Below are positions 1-6,268 of a stretch of 64,000 nucleotides of DNA, piece by piece. Source of the stretch: JAGQVA01 sp041391725 (GTDB taxonomy: Bacteria > Bacteroidota > Bacteroidia > J057). Location of the stretch: assembly GCA_041391725.1 (NCBI GenBank), contig JAWKNL010000031.1, forward strand, positions 3,048 to 67,047, given 5' to 3'. The first letter of the stretch is position 1. The number at the start of each line of letters is the position of its first letter. The notes below the pieces were generated by a model, which worked only from the letters and a program-made list of their open reading frames with translations, did no database searches and had not been told where the DNA came from. The position numbers and the translations under genes are program-made.

Positions 1-534
1 GCTGACCGATTTGCTGGAGATTACCGGAAAATGTATGACGAACATTTGCAAACGCTTGACATGGAAGCAGATGCCATTTTCTCCGTAGCCTGGGCAGGGG
101 AGGAAATTTCCACAAACAGGTTTCATATCGCCCGTGAATACACCGAAAAATGGCATCACCAGCAGCAGATCAGGCTGGCTGTGGGAAAAGAAAAGCTATT
201 GCTTGAGCCGGAATATTACCTGCCTTTTCTGGAAACCTCTTTCCAGGCACTTCCCCACCATTACCGCGAAATACAGGCTGACAATCATACAGTGATCCGT
301 TTTGTCGTGCCGGGAGTAAGCTTTCGTTGCGATCTGGTGCGGATAAGCGGAAAATGGTCGCTGACCGATACATCAGAAATCAAACCCGACTGTGAAGTTA
401 TCATCCCCGATGAAATCGCCTGGCGGATCATGACGAAAGGTATTTCGCAAAATCAGGCAAGGGAGCAACTTACGATCATCGGAGAAACCATGCTGGGGGA
501 ATACTTCACAGGTATGCTGGCTGTGATGGCGTGA
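1..534 (+). CDS. DinB/maleylpyruvate-isomerase N-terminal family protein, 5' truncated by window
   Basis: The frame is open from base 1, so the start lies outside the window and about 177 residues are visible. The stretch FHIAREYTEKWHHQQQIR is typical of the metal-binding four-helix bundle of the DinB / maleylpyruvate isomerase N-terminal family. The remaining C-terminal ~80 residues look like the small alpha/beta domain that often follows it. Known relatives act with thiol cofactors or are uncharacterised, so no substrate is assigned. It ends 44 bp before the end of a convergent gene. The family call is fairly secure, the function is not. Confidence 0.7.
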   Translation, partial: ADRFAGDYRKMYDEHLQTLDMEADAIFSVAWAGEEISTNRFHIAREYTEKWHHQQQIRLAVGKEKLLLEPEYYLPFLETSFQALPHHYREIQADNHTVIRFVVPGVSFRCDLVRISGKWSLTDTSEIKPDCEVIIPDEIAWRIMTKGISQNQAREQLTIIGETMLGEYFTGMLAVMA

Positions 535-578
535 AACAGGTCAACCACGAATGGCACGAATGTCCACGAATGGGGGTG

Positions 579-1049
579 TTATTCACTTCTCACAACATCC
601 ACTGCCAGCAGACACACCACTTCCGCTACCAATAGCCGCATGTGTGTACTCTCAAGATTGCCTACTTCAAAAGCGATAAAAAACTCGTCGGCAAGGATAA
701 AAGCACACCACAGGGCGATGCTGAAAGTGAAGGCAGTGAGATTGCCTGAATGTGCGCGGGTTGTGTCTTTCTGCCAGCGCCATGCGCGAAAAAACAAAAC
801 AGCGGCCAACAATTCCCATAATAGCAATCCCACAAACATAAGTGCCACCATCCAGGCAGGGGTGCTGTAAATAGCTGTTACCCGCGCCACGAGATCGTAA
901 TTGCCGGAAGCGAATGCGATAGATTTTTCGAAGAACCCCAGGGCGCGAAGACCGTCGGTAAGGTTACTGGCAAAAACCAGAATAAAATACAATCCCCAGA
1001 ACCCGAGGATCAGTTTTCTGAATTGAATGGAGGTAAACGTCGTTTTCAT
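579..1049 (-). CDS. Small four-helix membrane protein, unknown function
   Basis: This encodes 156 residues with four hydrophobic stretches (roughly residues 12-32, 60-84, 100-125 and 135-152) and short polar loops, so it is an integral inner-membrane protein. The frame stays open upstream, but the ATG at 1049 directly precedes the first membrane helix (MKTTFTSIQF) and sits just downstream of an AT-rich promoter-like stretch, so I use that start. The first 16 bp of the gene and its upstream region are duplicated 635 bp away around a toxin-antitoxin pair. I do not recognise a characterised family. Confidence 0.6.
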   Translation of the reverse strand: MKTTFTSIQFRKLILGFWGLYFILVFASNLTDGLRALGFFEKSIAFASGNYDLVARVTAIYSTPAWMVALMFVGLLLWELLAAVLFFRAWRWQKDTTRAHSGNLTAFTFSIALWCAFILADEFFIAFEVGNLESTHMRLLVAEVVCLLAVDVVRSE

Positions 1050-1109
1050 ACGGGGAAATATACAAACTTCCCCAATTAAATAGATTTTATGGAAATTTTG
1101 TATATTTAG
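1034..1109. repeat. Direct repeat copy 1, left flank of RelE-type TA cassette
   Basis: About 75 bp that recur at 1669-1743 with one substitution (c at 1070, a at 1705) and one 1-bp indel near the end. This copy contains the start codon and upstream region of the leftward membrane gene and ends 3 bp before the antitoxin ATG. It holds an interrupted palindrome, GGGGAA/TTCCCC (1052-1073), which could be an operator. The single substitution in the other copy destroys one arm of it. Confidence 0.9.
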
Positions 1110-1111
1110 GT

Positions 1112-1378
1112 ATGGATCAGTTGAAAACCTATATTCAATCACTTCCCATTTTAGAGCAAATTGCTTTGTCAGCATGGTTGGCGAAGTTGATACAGGACGA
1201 AGTTGAAAAACAGGCAGAAGGAGGTATTTTATTTCTGGATACTGACGATAGTGAAACCCCTCCAACATGGATGTGGGAAAAAGCCGAATCGCTATATAAA
1301 AAATTTAATCATTCCGGAGAAGAGGGACTAAGCTGGCAGGAGGTAAAGCGATTAAGTAAAAACAAAGGAATTGATTAA
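1112..1378 (+). CDS. Putative antitoxin / addiction-module component
   Basis: An 88-residue acidic protein encoded immediately before, and overlapping by 1 bp (TAATG), a RelE/ParE-type toxin gene. The N-terminal helix-rich part (LPILEQIALSAWLAKLIQDE) followed by a C-terminal segment with LSWQEVKRL resembles the small addiction-module antitoxins that wrap the toxin with a C-terminal helix. The ATG lies 3 bp after the end of the direct repeat, so its promoter must lie in the repeat. A palindrome at 1052-1073 is a plausible autoregulatory site. The antitoxin role is inferred mainly from position and length. Confidence 0.65.
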   Translation: MDQLKTYIQSLPILEQIALSAWLAKLIQDEVEKQAEGGILFLDTDDSETPPTWMWEKAESLYKKFNHSGEEGLSWQEVKRLSKNKGID

Positions 1379-1665
1379 TGTACAAGGTGATTTTCATTCC
1401 TTCTGCGGCATCTCAATATGCTGAAGTACTTGAAAAGTTAGCATCTGCACCCAAATCTCTTGCAGCGTTTGAAAGGGAAATAGAACACGCAATCAGGCGG
1501 CTGGAAATTATGCCTGAAAGTTATCCTCCCAAGGGAAAGATTCGGGCGGTCAGATTAGTAAAATCACAATACTATCTCTTTTTTCAAGTAGAAGAAGAAA
1601 AAAAGCGAGTTGTGATCACATTGATTATACATCAGAAACAAAACCCTGACAAGTGGCCTGATTAA
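1378..1665 (+). CDS. RelE/ParE-family toxin
   Basis: A 95-residue protein of the RelE/ParE fold. It has an N-terminal strand (YKVIFIPSAA), two helices ending in RRLEIMPESYPP, then the strand pattern IRAVRLVKSQYYLFFQVEE and VVITLIIHQKQNPDKWPD typical of the family. Relatives are either mRNA-cleaving ribosome-associated endonucleases or gyrase poisons, and the sequence does not decide which. It is translationally coupled to the upstream antitoxin gene. Together they form a 635-bp unit enclosed by direct repeats. Confidence 0.8.
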   Translation: MYKVIFIPSAASQYAEVLEKLASAPKSLAAFEREIEHAIRRLEIMPESYPPKGKIRAVRLVKSQYYLFFQVEEEKKRVVITLIIHQKQNPDKWPD

Positions 1666-1668
1666 AGC

Positions 1669-1743
1669 TAAACGTCGTTTTCATACGGGGAAATATACAA
1701 ACTTACCCAATTAAATAGATTTTATGGAAATTTTGTATTTTAG
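1669..1743. repeat. Direct repeat copy 2, right flank of RelE-type TA cassette
   Basis: Second copy of the ~75-bp repeat at 1034-1109, starting 4 bp after the toxin stop codon. It leads directly into the Uma2 remnant at 1749. The simplest ancestral layout is a membrane gene and a Uma2 gene diverging from one shared intergenic region, which was duplicated when the TA unit arrived. Confidence 0.9.
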
Positions 1744-1748
1744 CATGT

Positions 1749-2202
1749 ATGAATACAATCATCCTCGACATCCCTTACAACTGGATCTGGACAGACGACG
1801 AACTTTACGATTTCTGCCTGGCGAATCGCGACAAGATGATTGAACGAAATGCCAACGGTTAAATTATCATTAGGCCACTTGTTGGAGGAATTACCAGTAA
1901 TCGCAATAGTGATATCGTTGCAGAATTAGGCTTCTGGAACCGAAAGGAAAAATTGGGGAAAGTATTTGACTCCAGCGGAGGGTTTCGACTTCCCAACGGA
2001 GCTATGAAAGCACCCGATGCTGCCTGGGTACAAAAAGAAAGATGGGAAAAACTTACCAGAGAGGAGCAGAAAAAATTTCCGCCACTTTGCCCTGACTTTG
2101 TAATTGAGCTCCGTTCGGAGTCAGGTTTCCGGATTTGACCAGGTGCTTACCGGTGAAAATGTTCTCGAAGAATTTGAATTTGACCTGAGCCTGCTTTTAT
2201 AA
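1749..2202 (+). pseudogene. Uma2-family (PD-(D/E)XK-like) endonuclease remnant
   Basis: Conceptual translation from the ATG at 1749 follows the Uma2/DUF820 pattern: DELYDFCLANRDKMIERNANG, then VFDSSGGFRLPNGAMKAPDA and FPPLCPDFVIELRS. An in-frame TAA at 1860-1862 sits where the family has Gly-Glu, so one base change in a GAA codon explains it. After the ELRSESG segment (about 2125) the central-to-C-terminal part is missing, and the family's closing segment (GENVLEEFEFDLSLL) resumes in another frame up to a stop at 2200-2202. The gene is therefore broken twice and should be inactive. A downstream ATG at 1953 could still give a short fragment. Confidence 0.85.
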
Positions 2203-2257
2203 TTGCCTTCTCCGCAAACGAATTCCTCCGGAATCGGTTATGATTACTCCGGATAAA

Positions 2258-2316
2258 ATCCCCCTACTCCACCACCAAAAACACCGGCAGGTGATCTGAA
2301 ATGCCGCGGGCGGTTT
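2258..2316. repeat. 59-bp direct repeat, left copy (AbiE cassette boundary)
   Basis: Identical over 59 bp to 4061-4119, 1803 bp away. The right copy is the 3' end of the DNase I-like gene (last ~17 codons plus 6 bp), so this left copy is a detached gene tail. The AbiEii stop codon lies 4 bp inside it. Confidence 0.95.
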
Positions 2317-2319
2317 TCC

Positions 2320-3111
2320 TTACAAATTTTCTAAAAGTAGTTTTTTTACTAACTCATAGGCTTCAAACGGATTATAAAACTGGTCTGGTCTCAAAATGGC
2401 GGTAGTGTCGCCCAAAAATTCACTGTCCTTCATTTTAGCTTCCATATTCAGGATATATTCACGTTGCGTGGGAGGATTTTCTACAGAAAATTGCATGTAT
2501 TCCCGATAACTATGCAGTAGAGCATCCTTATCCAAGTTGGGTTTTTTGATAAGTGCAATGTATAAGTCGTACAAATCCCTGCCTTTTCTGCGCTGATAGA
2601 GTGCCCGCAATTTCGTACCCAGCAATTCTTCCAACCTGTAGGTAGTCAAATTGCAGTTTCCATTAAACCAGGAAGATTTCACTTCAAAAGGTAATTGCTC
2701 CAAGCCGAGTACAGAAAAATGTTCTCGGGTATTCGTTTCGACCTTTAGGCGTAAGCGAAAGGAAGGGGGAAATTCAGAATCAAAGCGGCAAATGATTTGA
2801 GTACCATCCCTTCGGGGTTTCACATCAGATTCGCCCAAAAATGACAGTGCCGATTGTAGCCGTTGCACCGTTTCCTTGATGGGCTCGGCACGTACTTGTA
2901 CGAGATCAATATCCTCTGAATAGCGTTGCTGGGGTTGTAGATAGAGTTTATGCAAAGCTGTTCCACCCCTGAATGCCAGACTGTCGGCAAGCCATTCATT
3001 TGAAAAGATTTCTACGAGTGCCCGACAAATCACTAGGTCTTGTTCCACCTGTTCATTGGATTGCCAGGGCACCAGTTGGCTCCACTCGGTTATATATGCC
3101 TGTGGTATCAT
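2320..3111 (-). CDS. abiEii: AbiEii-type nucleotidyltransferase toxin (type IV TA / abortive infection)
   Basis: A 263-residue protein of the AbiEii/AbiGii (DUF1814) family. The nucleotidyltransferase core is visible: FRGGTALHKLY (48-58) followed by RYSEDIDLV, with the metal-binding pair Asp67/Asp69, and a later motif LGTKLRALYQRRKGRDLYDLY (about 164-184). Characterised relatives arrest growth by transferring nucleotides to tRNA acceptor stems, giving phage defence. Its ATG overlaps the stop of the upstream antitoxin gene (ATGA at 3108-3111), the usual antitoxin-toxin order. The pair sits inside a 1.8-kb unit bounded by a 59-bp direct repeat. Confidence 0.92.
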   Translation of the reverse strand: MIPQAYITEWSQLVPWQSNEQVEQDLVICRALVEIFSNEWLADSLAFRGGTALHKLYLQPQQRYSEDIDLVQVRAEPIKETVQRLQSALSFLGESDVKPRRDGTQIICRFDSEFPPSFRLRLKVETNTREHFSVLGLEQLPFEVKSSWFNGNCNLTTYRLEELLGTKLRALYQRRKGRDLYDLYIALIKKPNLDKDALLHSYREYMQFSVENPPTQREYILNMEAKMKDSEFLGDTTAILRPDQFYNPFEAYELVKKLLLENL

Positions 3112-3929
3112 TCGTCTATTTCAATATTAGTATTCACAATCACCTTCCATCGGTTCTCTGATGAATAGCCTTTGGTTTCTTTGGAGGCTTTCAACGGTAT
3201 GCGGAATAAACGCAGTTTTTCTTTTGTCATAGCTTCAAACAAGGCATCTGCCAGCTCCATATTGCAGCACACAGTTTCTATCAAGTAGCCCAATCGTTGC
3301 AGCGTGGTTAAATGCACGTGCATTAAAAGCATAGGCAAAAAATCTGAAACCGTGATTACTTCAGTCAACTCATTCAGAACGGTTGCCACCCGGTTGATTC
3401 CGCCAACCCGTTTTTCAAATTGCACCAAATCGCAAGCGGTAAGAACCGGATTGGAGATGTTCAGGTAGCCTGTTTCCGTTTTTCTTTTCTCAATGAGCGC
3501 TTCCGGAATTTCTTTGACACTGATGTAGTTAACTTTTTGCCCTTTTTTGAGAGTTGGACGGAGCACCGGAAAGTCAGTCATCACAAAGAATTCCTGAGGC
3601 TGTTGATGTGATGCCCCATGAAAAGCAGCAGCATTGAGAAGCGCTACATAATAAGGCCGCTGCAAGTGTTTCATAAAAGCATCTAAGTATAGCTGTGTAG
3701 GCAGGATGCCTTTTATTGCGTATTGGGGTGGGATAATCAGGTAATATCCTTTAAAAATAGAGAGTACCTTTCCTTTATCACTCAATCGCTTTAGTGCGAA
3801 TTTTATAGCAGTATCACTCAAATCTTCATTTGCTTCCCTTAACTCAGGCAGCCCGAATCCATACCTTCCCTGAGCCAGTATTTTCTCTGACCAGGATGTA
3901 ATATAATTATAGGGTAGCCTCGTCTTCAA
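3108..3929 (-). CDS. abiEi: AbiEi-type antitoxin / transcriptional autorepressor
   Basis: A 273-residue protein. The N-terminal ~75 residues form a winged-helix domain (LRREAN-like helix, then FALKRLSDKGKVLSIFKGYYLI), followed by the AbiEi antitoxin C-terminal domain. Family members neutralise the AbiEii nucleotidyltransferase and bind inverted repeats in their own promoter. The frame has no upstream ATG, and TTG at 3927-3929 is the first usable start, directly followed by KTRLPYNY. A large inverted repeat begins 3 bp upstream and overlies a promoter-like pair of hexamers. Confidence 0.88.
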   Translation of the reverse strand: MKTRLPYNYITSWSEKILAQGRYGFGLPELREANEDLSDTAIKFALKRLSDKGKVLSIFKGYYLIIPPQYAIKGILPTQLYLDAFMKHLQRPYYVALLNAAAFHGASHQQPQEFFVMTDFPVLRPTLKKGQKVNYISVKEIPEALIEKRKTETGYLNISNPVLTACDLVQFEKRVGGINRVATVLNELTEVITVSDFLPMLLMHVHLTTLQRLGYLIETVCCNMELADALFEAMTKEKLRLFRIPLKASKETKGYSSENRWKVIVNTNIEIDE

Positions 3930-3931
3930 AA

Positions 3932-3988
3932 GAGTTAAATTTTGCGAAAGGTATCATTTTTCAATACTTTTCGCAAAAAAATTAACTC
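3932..3988 (-). promoter_or_regulatory. Probable abiE promoter overlaid by an AbiEi operator (inverted repeat)
   Basis: Two imperfect arms, GAGTTAAATTTTGCGAAAGG (3932-3951) and its counterpart ending TTAACTC (about 3964-3988), form a long inverted repeat just before the antitoxin start. On the minus strand the distal arm contains a TTG (3974-3976) and the proximal arm TACCTTTC (3946-3953), 20 nt apart. This matches the Bacteroidota TTG-N19-21-TAnnTTTG promoter with one mismatch. Each arm therefore covers one promoter element, as expected for autorepression. That AbiEi binds here is inferred from the known behaviour of the family. Confidence 0.7.
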
Positions 3989-4060
3989 AATTATTCCAGA
4001 ATGATCGTTCGGCAGGTTCATGAAGTCGATGTACGATTCAAGCAACAAATCAATGTTTGC

Positions 4061-4119
4061 ATCCCCCTACTCCACCACCAAAAACACCGGCAGGTGATCT
4101 GAAATGCCGCGGGCGGTTT
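4061..4119. repeat. 59-bp direct repeat, right copy (3' end of DNase I-like gene)
   Basis: Perfect match to 2258-2316. It contains the stop codon (4067-4069) and last ~17 codons of the leftward DNase I-like gene. The AbiE unit thus lies immediately downstream of an intact gene whose 3' end is duplicated at the far side of the insertion. Confidence 0.95.
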
Positions 4120-4885
4120 CGAGGTGGTCGCAGGTGGTGACAAAATCGACTCTCCCCGCTTCTTTAAAGTGAAATATGCCGGAGGGAAAATATATATTGT
4201 CAATGGCGTAGTTGAGGTAGTTGCCCGCCGGAGTGCAGGTCTGTTTGAGGGTGGTCGGACTTCCCGACAGGGCTGAACGGTAACCCAGGTCGTAGAGCGG
4301 TTGCCAGACTTTGTGTTTTTCGTCGAGATTGAAGTCTCCGGCGATGATGACGGCAGGGGTTTTGAGCCGCCCGGGGTACTGGGAAAAATATTGTATTTCT
4401 TCCTCCGGCCCCTGGTCAAAACGGCGGGCGTGGACATTGACAAGGAAAAAGGTTTTGCCGGAAGCGATGATCTGAAATTTGCCGATATAGGGCGGGCGCA
4501 CACATTTGCCGGCGAGGTCAGAGTCGGCAAAAGGATCGGCAAGGCGTTTGATTCTGGCAGTTTTCCAGAGGAAGGCATACCGCTCGCTCATTTGCGGTGA
4601 AGGGCTGACCGACGGGTCAGAAATGATATAATCCCACTTGCTGCCGGTGCGGTTGAGGAGGTCGGCGATTTTGGCAACGGCCTGCGCACCGGCGGGATCT
4701 TTGGCGACCACTTCCTGAATGGCTACCAGGTCGTGGTTGCGGAGAACGGAGACAATGGCCGAGATTTCTTCCTCGTCCTTGGTACGGCCCAGGTCCCGGA
4801 TGTTCCAGGTAAGGAGAGAGACTTGCTGGGCGACGAGCGAAGAAAACCCGCAAATAAAAAGCAGAAAAATAATCGGTCGTTTCAT
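4067..4885 (-). CDS. Secreted endonuclease/exonuclease/phosphatase (DNase I-like) family protein
   Basis: 272 residues with a Sec signal peptide (hydrophobic 4-18, cleavage near VAQQ). The DNase I-like fold motifs appear in order: LLTWNIRDLG (about 24), QEV (about 57), NVHARR (about 147), IIAGDFNLDE (about 180), AIDN and the closing SDHLPVFLV. These carry the catalytic Asn, Glu, Asp and His residues of the superfamily. A periplasmic or extracellular nuclease or phosphodiesterase is expected, but the substrate is not determined. It follows the HigA/NfeD fusion gene by only 8 bp, so it is the last gene of a leftward unit. Confidence 0.85.
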   Translation of the reverse strand: MKRPIIFLLFICGFSSLVAQQVSLLTWNIRDLGRTKDEEEISAIVSVLRNHDLVAIQEVVAKDPAGAQAVAKIADLLNRTGSKWDYIISDPSVSPSPQMSERYAFLWKTARIKRLADPFADSDLAGKCVRPPYIGKFQIIASGKTFFLVNVHARRFDQGPEEEIQYFSQYPGRLKTPAVIIAGDFNLDEKHKVWQPLYDLGYRSALSGSPTTLKQTCTPAGNYLNYAIDNIYFPSGIFHFKEAGRVDFVTTCDHLETARGISDHLPVFLVVE

Positions 4886-4893
4886 TCCGTAGG

Positions 4894-5322
4894 TTAGTTG
4901 TCCAAAACAACTTCTAACTCATGAAATTTGCAACCTTTGACCCGCACGTGCTCACCTTTATGGATGACACCCAAACGGGAGGTTGCATCGTAATACTTTT
5001 CGCCAATTTTTACTTTGCCCTGCATCCTCAGGTGCGAAATGGCTGTTCCACGCATTTCCAAAAGCCATTCGTTGCTTTGGATTTTATGGTCAAACCTGTA
5101 TTCGCCTTCTTCGATCTGCCGCATGCGTTTTCCCCGGCGGGGGAGGTGAAAGGCAAACCAGGCTTTTGCCCGGATCAGCAGGGAGGGGTGATAGCGAAAA
5201 ATGTTTTTAAGCTTGAAAAGGTAAGCCTTCGTGTAAAAAGAATTTCGCTCAGGCGTACCGGCACTTCCTACTTCTCTATCGAGAAAGGAAGCAAAATCGG
5301 TAAACGTTGGATGGGGAACCAT
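4894..5322 (-). CDS. HigA N-terminal-like segment fused to NfeD-like OB domain
   Basis: 142 residues from the ATG at 5322. An in-frame start at 5379 is possible but would overlap the upstream gene by 47 bp. Residues ~6-36 (TDFASFLDREVGSAGTPERN and following FKLKN) match the N-terminal segment of HigA antitoxins and resemble the orphan HigA at 5924-6268 (SELLDREEGAPGSPERIDFQ). The DNA-binding helix-turn-helix is absent. Residues ~88-140 (RGTAISHLRMQGKVKIGEKY onward) look like the C-terminal OB-fold of NfeD proteins. No membrane helix is evident. The combination of a toxin-binding segment with an OB domain, next to a HigB-like protein, is unusual. Confidence 0.6.
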   Translation of the reverse strand: MVPHPTFTDFASFLDREVGSAGTPERNSFYTKAYLFKLKNIFRYHPSLLIRAKAWFAFHLPRRGKRMRQIEEGEYRFDHKIQSNEWLLEMRGTAISHLRMQGKVKIGEKYYDATSRLGVIHKGEHVRVKGCKFHELEVVLDN

Positions 5323-5332
5323 AGTTTGTTTG

Positions 5333-5668
5333 TTAAAATGTATCCAGATAAAACTTTCTGATTTCCATTGCTTCGTCATATTTCGCAGAAGCTATTTTCC
5401 CGTCTGCACTACAGGTGCCGGTGGCGATTACCCAGGCGAGAGAGCGGGTATAAAATGCCAGCAGGTGGATAAACTGATTTTCTTTTACCTCCCAGCGTAT
5501 TTCAAATAGTTCGGGATAATCGTCAGGCTGGGAAATAAAACTCAGGACAGACCAGGGGTCTTCAATCAGGTTGGTAAGGCTGTATTTCACCTGATCCCGT
5601 TCGTCTGGGTTGAGGCCTTCATAATAGTTCATAAAGACCCCATAAAGGATTAAATTGGATATCTTCAT
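5333..5668 (-). CDS. Diverged HigB/RelE-like protein, catalytic residues apparently lost
   Basis: 111 residues. The part ELFEIRWEVKENQF followed by strands and the terminal helix YDEAMEIRKFYLDTF follows the layout of HigB/RelE toxins (LYEIRVE..N-YRIF ... KK..K.P..EI..A..I+..Y). The arginine of the usual YRIF segment is replaced (FIHLL), and the lysine-rich catalytic turn reads CSADGKIAS. Ribonuclease activity is therefore doubtful. The ATG at 5668 overlaps the stop of an upstream 39-codon ORF (ATGA), which supports this start over the internal ATG at 5632. It lies 10 bp before a gene carrying a HigA-like toxin-binding segment. Confidence 0.55.
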   Translation of the reverse strand: MKISNLILYGVFMNYYEGLNPDERDQVKYSLTNLIEDPWSVLSFISQPDDYPELFEIRWEVKENQFIHLLAFYTRSLAWVIATGTCSADGKIASAKYDEAMEIRKFYLDTF

Positions 5669-5784
5669 ATACAGGGTGGTTTAAGTAAGTGAAGCCAGCG
5701 GCCACGGTCGGGCAGATAGCGGACATAGGAGACAAACTCAGCGATGGCCGGAATAAGCAGCAGGTTCGGAATTTTGTTTTTCAT
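5665..5784 (-). CDS. 39-residue small ORF translationally coupled to HigB-like gene
   Basis: ATG at 5782-5784, stop TGA at 5665-5667, sharing ATGA with the next start. The product begins MKNKIPNLLLIPAIAEFVSY and ends in a basic stretch (YLPDRGRWLHLLKPPCI), so it is a short hydrophobic-then-basic peptide. No family is recognised. The four-base overlap and lack of other genes upstream suggest it is translated as the first gene of the leftward unit. Codon usage in so short an ORF cannot confirm this. Confidence 0.45.
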   Translation of the reverse strand: MKNKIPNLLLIPAIAEFVSYVRYLPDRGRWLHLLKPPCI

Positions 5785-5853
5785 AAGAGTATATGTTAGG
5801 ATTGAATTGATAATATACGAAAATAAAATTTTATCGGCATGCATAATAATTAA

Positions 5854-5889
5854 GATAGCGGCTGTTTCTTACCTGAAACAGCCGCTATC
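5854..5889 (-). terminator. Perfect 15-bp stem-loop downstream of orphan HigA
   Basis: GATAGCGGCTGTTTC (5854-5868), loop TTACCT, then the exact reverse complement (5875-5889). It lies 35 bp beyond the stop of the leftward HigA gene and is followed on that strand by TTAATTATTA. A rho-independent terminator is the simplest reading. Confidence 0.7.
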
Positions 5890-5923
5890 GTGGCAATATA
5901 TGGCCAATAGATTTGTAAAATTT

Positions 5924-6268
5924 TTACAAAATATCGCCGGTTACGATATGAAAGGGCAATTGAAGCCCATGTTCAAAAATTTTGATCAGGGTGGTGAGCT
6001 GCATATCGGCCCCATGTTCAATCTTGGATATATAAGACTTTTGAGTGCCGATCCGTTCGGCAAGTTGTGCCTGTGTAAGGTTTTGCCGTTCGCGGAGTTG
6101 TTTGATTTGTTTACCTATGCGAAAGGCTCGGGCACGGGCCTGAAAGTCAATCCTTTCCGGAGATCCGGGTGCGCCTTCCTCCCGATCGAGAAGCTCAGAA
6201 AAAGCCAGGGTAGTGTTCTCACGATACTGTTTTTCCAACATTTTAATTGCAGGATTTTCGGAAACCAT
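5924..6268 (-). CDS. Orphan HigA-type XRE antitoxin/regulator
   Basis: 114 residues. An N-terminal segment (LAFSELLDREEGAPGSPERI) of the kind that binds HigB is followed by a clear helix-turn-helix at ~55-105 (QIKQLRERQNLTQAQLAERI, then TQKSYISKIEHG). No toxin gene is adjacent: upstream there are 348 bp without a gene, and downstream comes a terminator. It may regulate itself, neutralise a toxin elsewhere, or cross-talk with the HigB-like protein encoded 250 bp downstream. Confidence 0.8.
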   Translation of the reverse strand: MVSENPAIKMLEKQYRENTTLAFSELLDREEGAPGSPERIDFQARARAFRIGKQIKQLRERQNLTQAQLAERIGTQKSYISKIEHGADMQLTTLIKIFEHGLQLPFHIVTGDIL

